Below, one piece after another: positions 61,535 through 64,000 of a stretch of 64,000 nt of DNA. Source of the DNA: Bretschneidera sinensis. Its lineage: Eukaryota; Streptophyta; Magnoliopsida; Brassicales; Akaniaceae. The stretch lies in assembly GCA_023935145.1 (NCBI GenBank), contig CM043700.1, forward strand, positions 136,434,828 to 136,498,827. Direction: 5' to 3'. The notes beneath the pieces are model-generated. The model saw nothing but the letters and a program-made list of their open reading frames with translations. It ran no database searches and was not told the origin of the DNA. The translations under genes and the position numbers were made by a program. How positions within the stretch are numbered: position 1 is the first letter of the stretch; each line of letters opens with the position of its first letter.

Positions 61535-61700
61535 TGGCAGCTAGCGCCGCAGCTTGACCTTGGTTCACACCGCGGCTTAAAAACTTAAGGCATATTCCAC
61601 GTTGCTGTGCGCTGCAGTGCTGAAGAAGCTGGGACGCAGCTCGCTGATGGGGTGAGCTAGGCCTGCTTGCTGTTGGGAAAGGCGAGAATTGTGGGCCGCA
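61535..61700 (-). repeat. palindrome-rich stretch upstream of element X ORF
   Basis: Contains GCGCCGCAGC, CACCGCGGCTT, GTGCGCTGCAGTGC and GGGCCGCAGC, vocabulary close to the X LTR array. On the minus strand it is followed by a weak TATA-like TTTTTAAA (about 61500), a CT-rich leader (61400-61460) and the extra ORF. The order equals that in the Sirevirus-like copies. Confidence 0.55.
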
Positions 61701-62948
61701 GCGTGAAGATCGGGCCTGCTTCAAATCTGTCTTGGTGTGAGGTGAGGCACGCTGGGTTGGGCCTAGGCATGACCTGAGCCTATTTCAGGTTCTCAAAAAA
61801 AAAAAACAAAAAACCTTGTTTGTGCACAAAACAAAATAAAATTAATAAACAAATAACCCTAAAAATTAGGTTAAATCAAACTAAAAAAAATTAAAAACTA
61901 AAACTGAAATAAACTTAATTAAAAGCAAAACAAACAAAAGAAAAAAAATAAATAAATACATACCTTTGTGATGTGGTCAAGGTGAATAGACTGGATCCAC
62001 AAGTGGAATGTGTTGTGTGAAAATATACCTAAATTAATAAGCAAATAATTGTATAGTTTTACTTGCAAGTGCACAAGGTCAATAGTAGCATAGTGTGCGA
62101 ATGCAAGATCATCTCCACAGGGATTGGTAAATTCAACTTTAGAATTAGTTTCGCAGTAGTAAAAAGATATAATGAGAAATAAATATTAAGTTTGAAATAA
62201 TAAAGATAAAGGCGTAGGGACCTGATATCCACCACTAATCATGCTACCCCAACAAAATAGTATGCCAATGCTTCACTCATGTCATGAATACCTAATGTTT
62301 GTCAACCTAAAGGCATGATATCTACTCCTTAAGCTATTGATTTCCCTAAGCAACGAGTTAGGCATGGTATCTACTCTAACTTTTTTCTTTCTTAAGGGAT
62401 TCAGCATGGCATCTACTGAGTTGTTCCTTAAAAGAGCATAGGATCTGTAGAAATTGACAACCACACGAGACCTAGGGCATAGTTTCTACTCCCAGTTTCC
62501 CATGTTGATTAACCCAAGACTCCGGTGTGGATATCTTTTGTTACTATTGTCAGACCCAGGACTCGGTCATCCAAATTGATCTAACTAACTATTCCATACA
62601 ACAGGCATACGTTGATCAAACACACACATATAAGGAATTTAAATACACACAGGCATTAATCAAGTTAAGCAACACAACATGAATATCGCAAAGGCGCCAA
62701 TACTGAATTATTGGTTAAACATAATTAGGGTTTCAATTGAGCTCTTACTAGAAAATTAGTTAAACATAGTTGTGATGCTAAACAACATCATAAAGTGAAA
62801 TACAAAGGAATGAAGAAACCCGAAAACACTATAGAGAGGAGTCATCAATTCGTCTCCACAATCTCTCCTCCGGGCTCGGCCAGCCTCCGACCTCCCCGAA
62901 CAAAAACTAAACTAAAAAGGAAGATATTGTTTTTGTGTTTTACAAGTC

Positions 62949-62956
62949 TATTTATA
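62949..62956 (-). promoter_or_regulatory. LTR TATA box of element Y
   Basis: TATAAATA on the minus strand, about 90 bp downstream of the array. Confidence 0.55.
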
Positions 62957-63045
62957 GGGTTCTAAGGACACTTGGAAACCCTAATTTTCAAAACGGGGCT
63001 CTAACCCTACTTTCCGAAATAGGAACTACCGTTTTGATGTTTTAC

Positions 63046-63160
63046 TGATGCGTGTGCGCTCGATCGCATGAGTTTGCGCTCGAGCCTTCTCTTTGCTTGC
63101 ACGAGTGGTTGTGTGCTCGATTGCACCAAGCATTGCGCTCGATCGCACTCTTCTGCAGCT
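63046..63160 (-). repeat. array of TGCGCTCGATCGCA unit (element Y LTR)
   Basis: Four to five variants (TGCGCTCGATCGCA at 63055 and 63135; TGCGCTCGAGCC; TGTGCTCGATTGCA). The core CGATCG is palindromic with TGCG/CGCA arms. It lies 170-280 bp from the LTR start. Confidence 0.75.
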
Positions 63161-63338
63161 CCCAGTTCCAGTTTTGCTCTTTGAGTTCCAGAATGCTTCA
63201 TTTCTTCCAAAAACCTATAAAAACACAGAAAACATAAAAAGGAAGTAAAATTGAATAAAATACACAAACTAAAAGCTTAACAAATGTAAATTAAGGGGCT
63301 TAAATATGAATATTTAAGCACTTATCACACCCCCAAAC

Positions 63339-64000
63339 TTAATACTTACTTAGATGCTTTGGAATGACCTCAAGGAGGTGCACAGTTTCAATGATGTCAT
63401 CAGTACCATCCTTAGATTTTGGCTTTATATTCGATCTTGTAAAACTAAGGGTAGGGGTGGCCTCCAATGGATCAATGTGATGGAACTAAAAACCTTGCTC
63501 AACAACACCTGGGGTAGGTATTGTTTGGGCTGGAAATTCTCCCTGTTTTCTTTCACTTAGCTCCTTAGCCAATTGCCCCACTTGTACTTCTAGTCTTTGA
63601 ATGGCTTGCTCATGCTTTGCAATGATTTGCCTATGCTCAGTCCGAAATTGTCTTGTTTCTACTATGAACTTTTCTTGTGAAGCCATCAGCTGTTGTTACT
63701 GAGTTTCCAATTGCATCACAAGACTCTCTAGGTTTCTCTCCTTTAATTCCGGAACTGTTCGAGCTACTTATTGGGAGTTTCCTTGCTGTCCTTGAAAGTT
63801 CAAGGCATTTTGATTGTTGCTCCATAAGAGGTTGGGGTGGTTCCACCATCCAGGATTATAGGTATTTGCATATATGTTGTAGTTGTTCGGTTCCACGTAA
63901 TTTGCTTGCTCTTGATCTACAGATGAATACAAAGAGCAAGTGTCAGTAGTGTGATCAAAACGAGAACATATAGCACATACCCGGAGTTGTTTGACTCGTG
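63339..64000 (-). pseudogene. element Y gag-like protein, C-terminal part
   Basis: The minus strand enters from the right edge with a zinc-knuckle-like Cys/His stretch (CSRFDHTTDTC near 63960), then YNPGWWNHPNLLWSNNQN and a helical segment (HEQAIQRLEVQVGQLAKEL) characteristic of Athila/Tat gag proteins. After one TAG (near 63491) the frame runs on to a stop at 63339-63341, directly at the polypurine tract. No protease, RT or integrase lies between gag and the LTR, so Y looks like a non-autonomous gag-only derivative. Confidence 0.65.

Larger units (their letters stand above)
58314..61978 (-). mobile_element. internal region of element X
   Basis: From the polypurine tract rightwards: 1.7 kb without coding potential (with a second G-rich tract, AAGTTGGGGGTGG on the minus strand, near 59677), the extra ORF (60027-61165), a CT-rich leader and a palindrome-rich stretch (61535-61700). 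No gag or pol domain is visible. Element Y sequence follows to the right. The 5' LTR of X is not in the window. Confidence 0.55.
62052..63327 (-). repeat. 3' LTR of element Y (left end approximate)
   Basis: On the minus strand it starts TGATAAGTGCTTAAATA directly after the polypurine tract AAGTTTGGGGGTG (63328-63340). The end is placed near TATACA (62052) by analogy with the solo LTR at 13081, which also ends shortly after GTGCACTTGC; it could be 40 bp further left. It contains a palindrome-like array (63046-63160) and TATAAATA (62949-62956). Confidence 0.65.

Noticed and set aside
61509..61724. 71-codon minus-strand ORF
   Set aside because: Low-complexity reading of the palindrome-rich stretch.

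Overview
This window is AT-rich nuclear DNA from a flowering plant, most probably a eudicot. The evidence is GT-AG introns in every recognisable host gene, plant alcohol dehydrogenase and CYP87-type P450 exon layouts, and plant LTR retrotransposons primed by initiator tRNA-Met. I cannot name the species. More than half the window is retroelement sequence. Only one host gene looks intact.

Layout. 1-3875: 3' part of a Sirevirus-like Ty1/copia element with an extra ORF remnant. 3876-7575: TRIM-like pieces, a captured TBL gene fragment and a 5'-truncated LINE. 7576-12961: AT-rich spacer with a (TA)n tract and a 1.86 kb solo LTR. 12962-18550: a minus-strand Ty3/gypsy element whose 3' LTR is split by a second solo LTR. 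18893-22041: an intact ten-exon ADH gene. 24291-27037: a broken P450 gene. 29069-29517: an LTR plus primer-binding site. 30310-35485: a young Tnt1-like copia element with a perfect 5 bp target duplication. 35717-41044: remains of a small membrane-protein gene, a truncated TBL gene and a 5'-truncated serine carboxypeptidase-like gene. 41125-45683: a second Sirevirus-like fragment. 45684-56933: a second, eroded copy of the solo LTR / ADH / P450 neighbourhood, split by an older copia element (48270-54697). 56934-64000: two minus-strand LTR elements (called X and Y here), Y apparently nested in X.

Two themes tie the window together. First, 10.2-27.0 kb and 45.7-56.9 kb are paralogous. They share the solo LTR, the ADH 5' end and the P450 3' exons, but carry different later transposon insertions, so their order of events can be read. 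Second, four different LTR families carry dense arrays of a family-specific GC-rich, palindrome-like motif. Each array sits just upstream of the LTR TATA box. In two families a related array also precedes an internal extra ORF of the plant 'putative transposon protein' type. This looks like a repeated promoter design and is the observation I rate highest.
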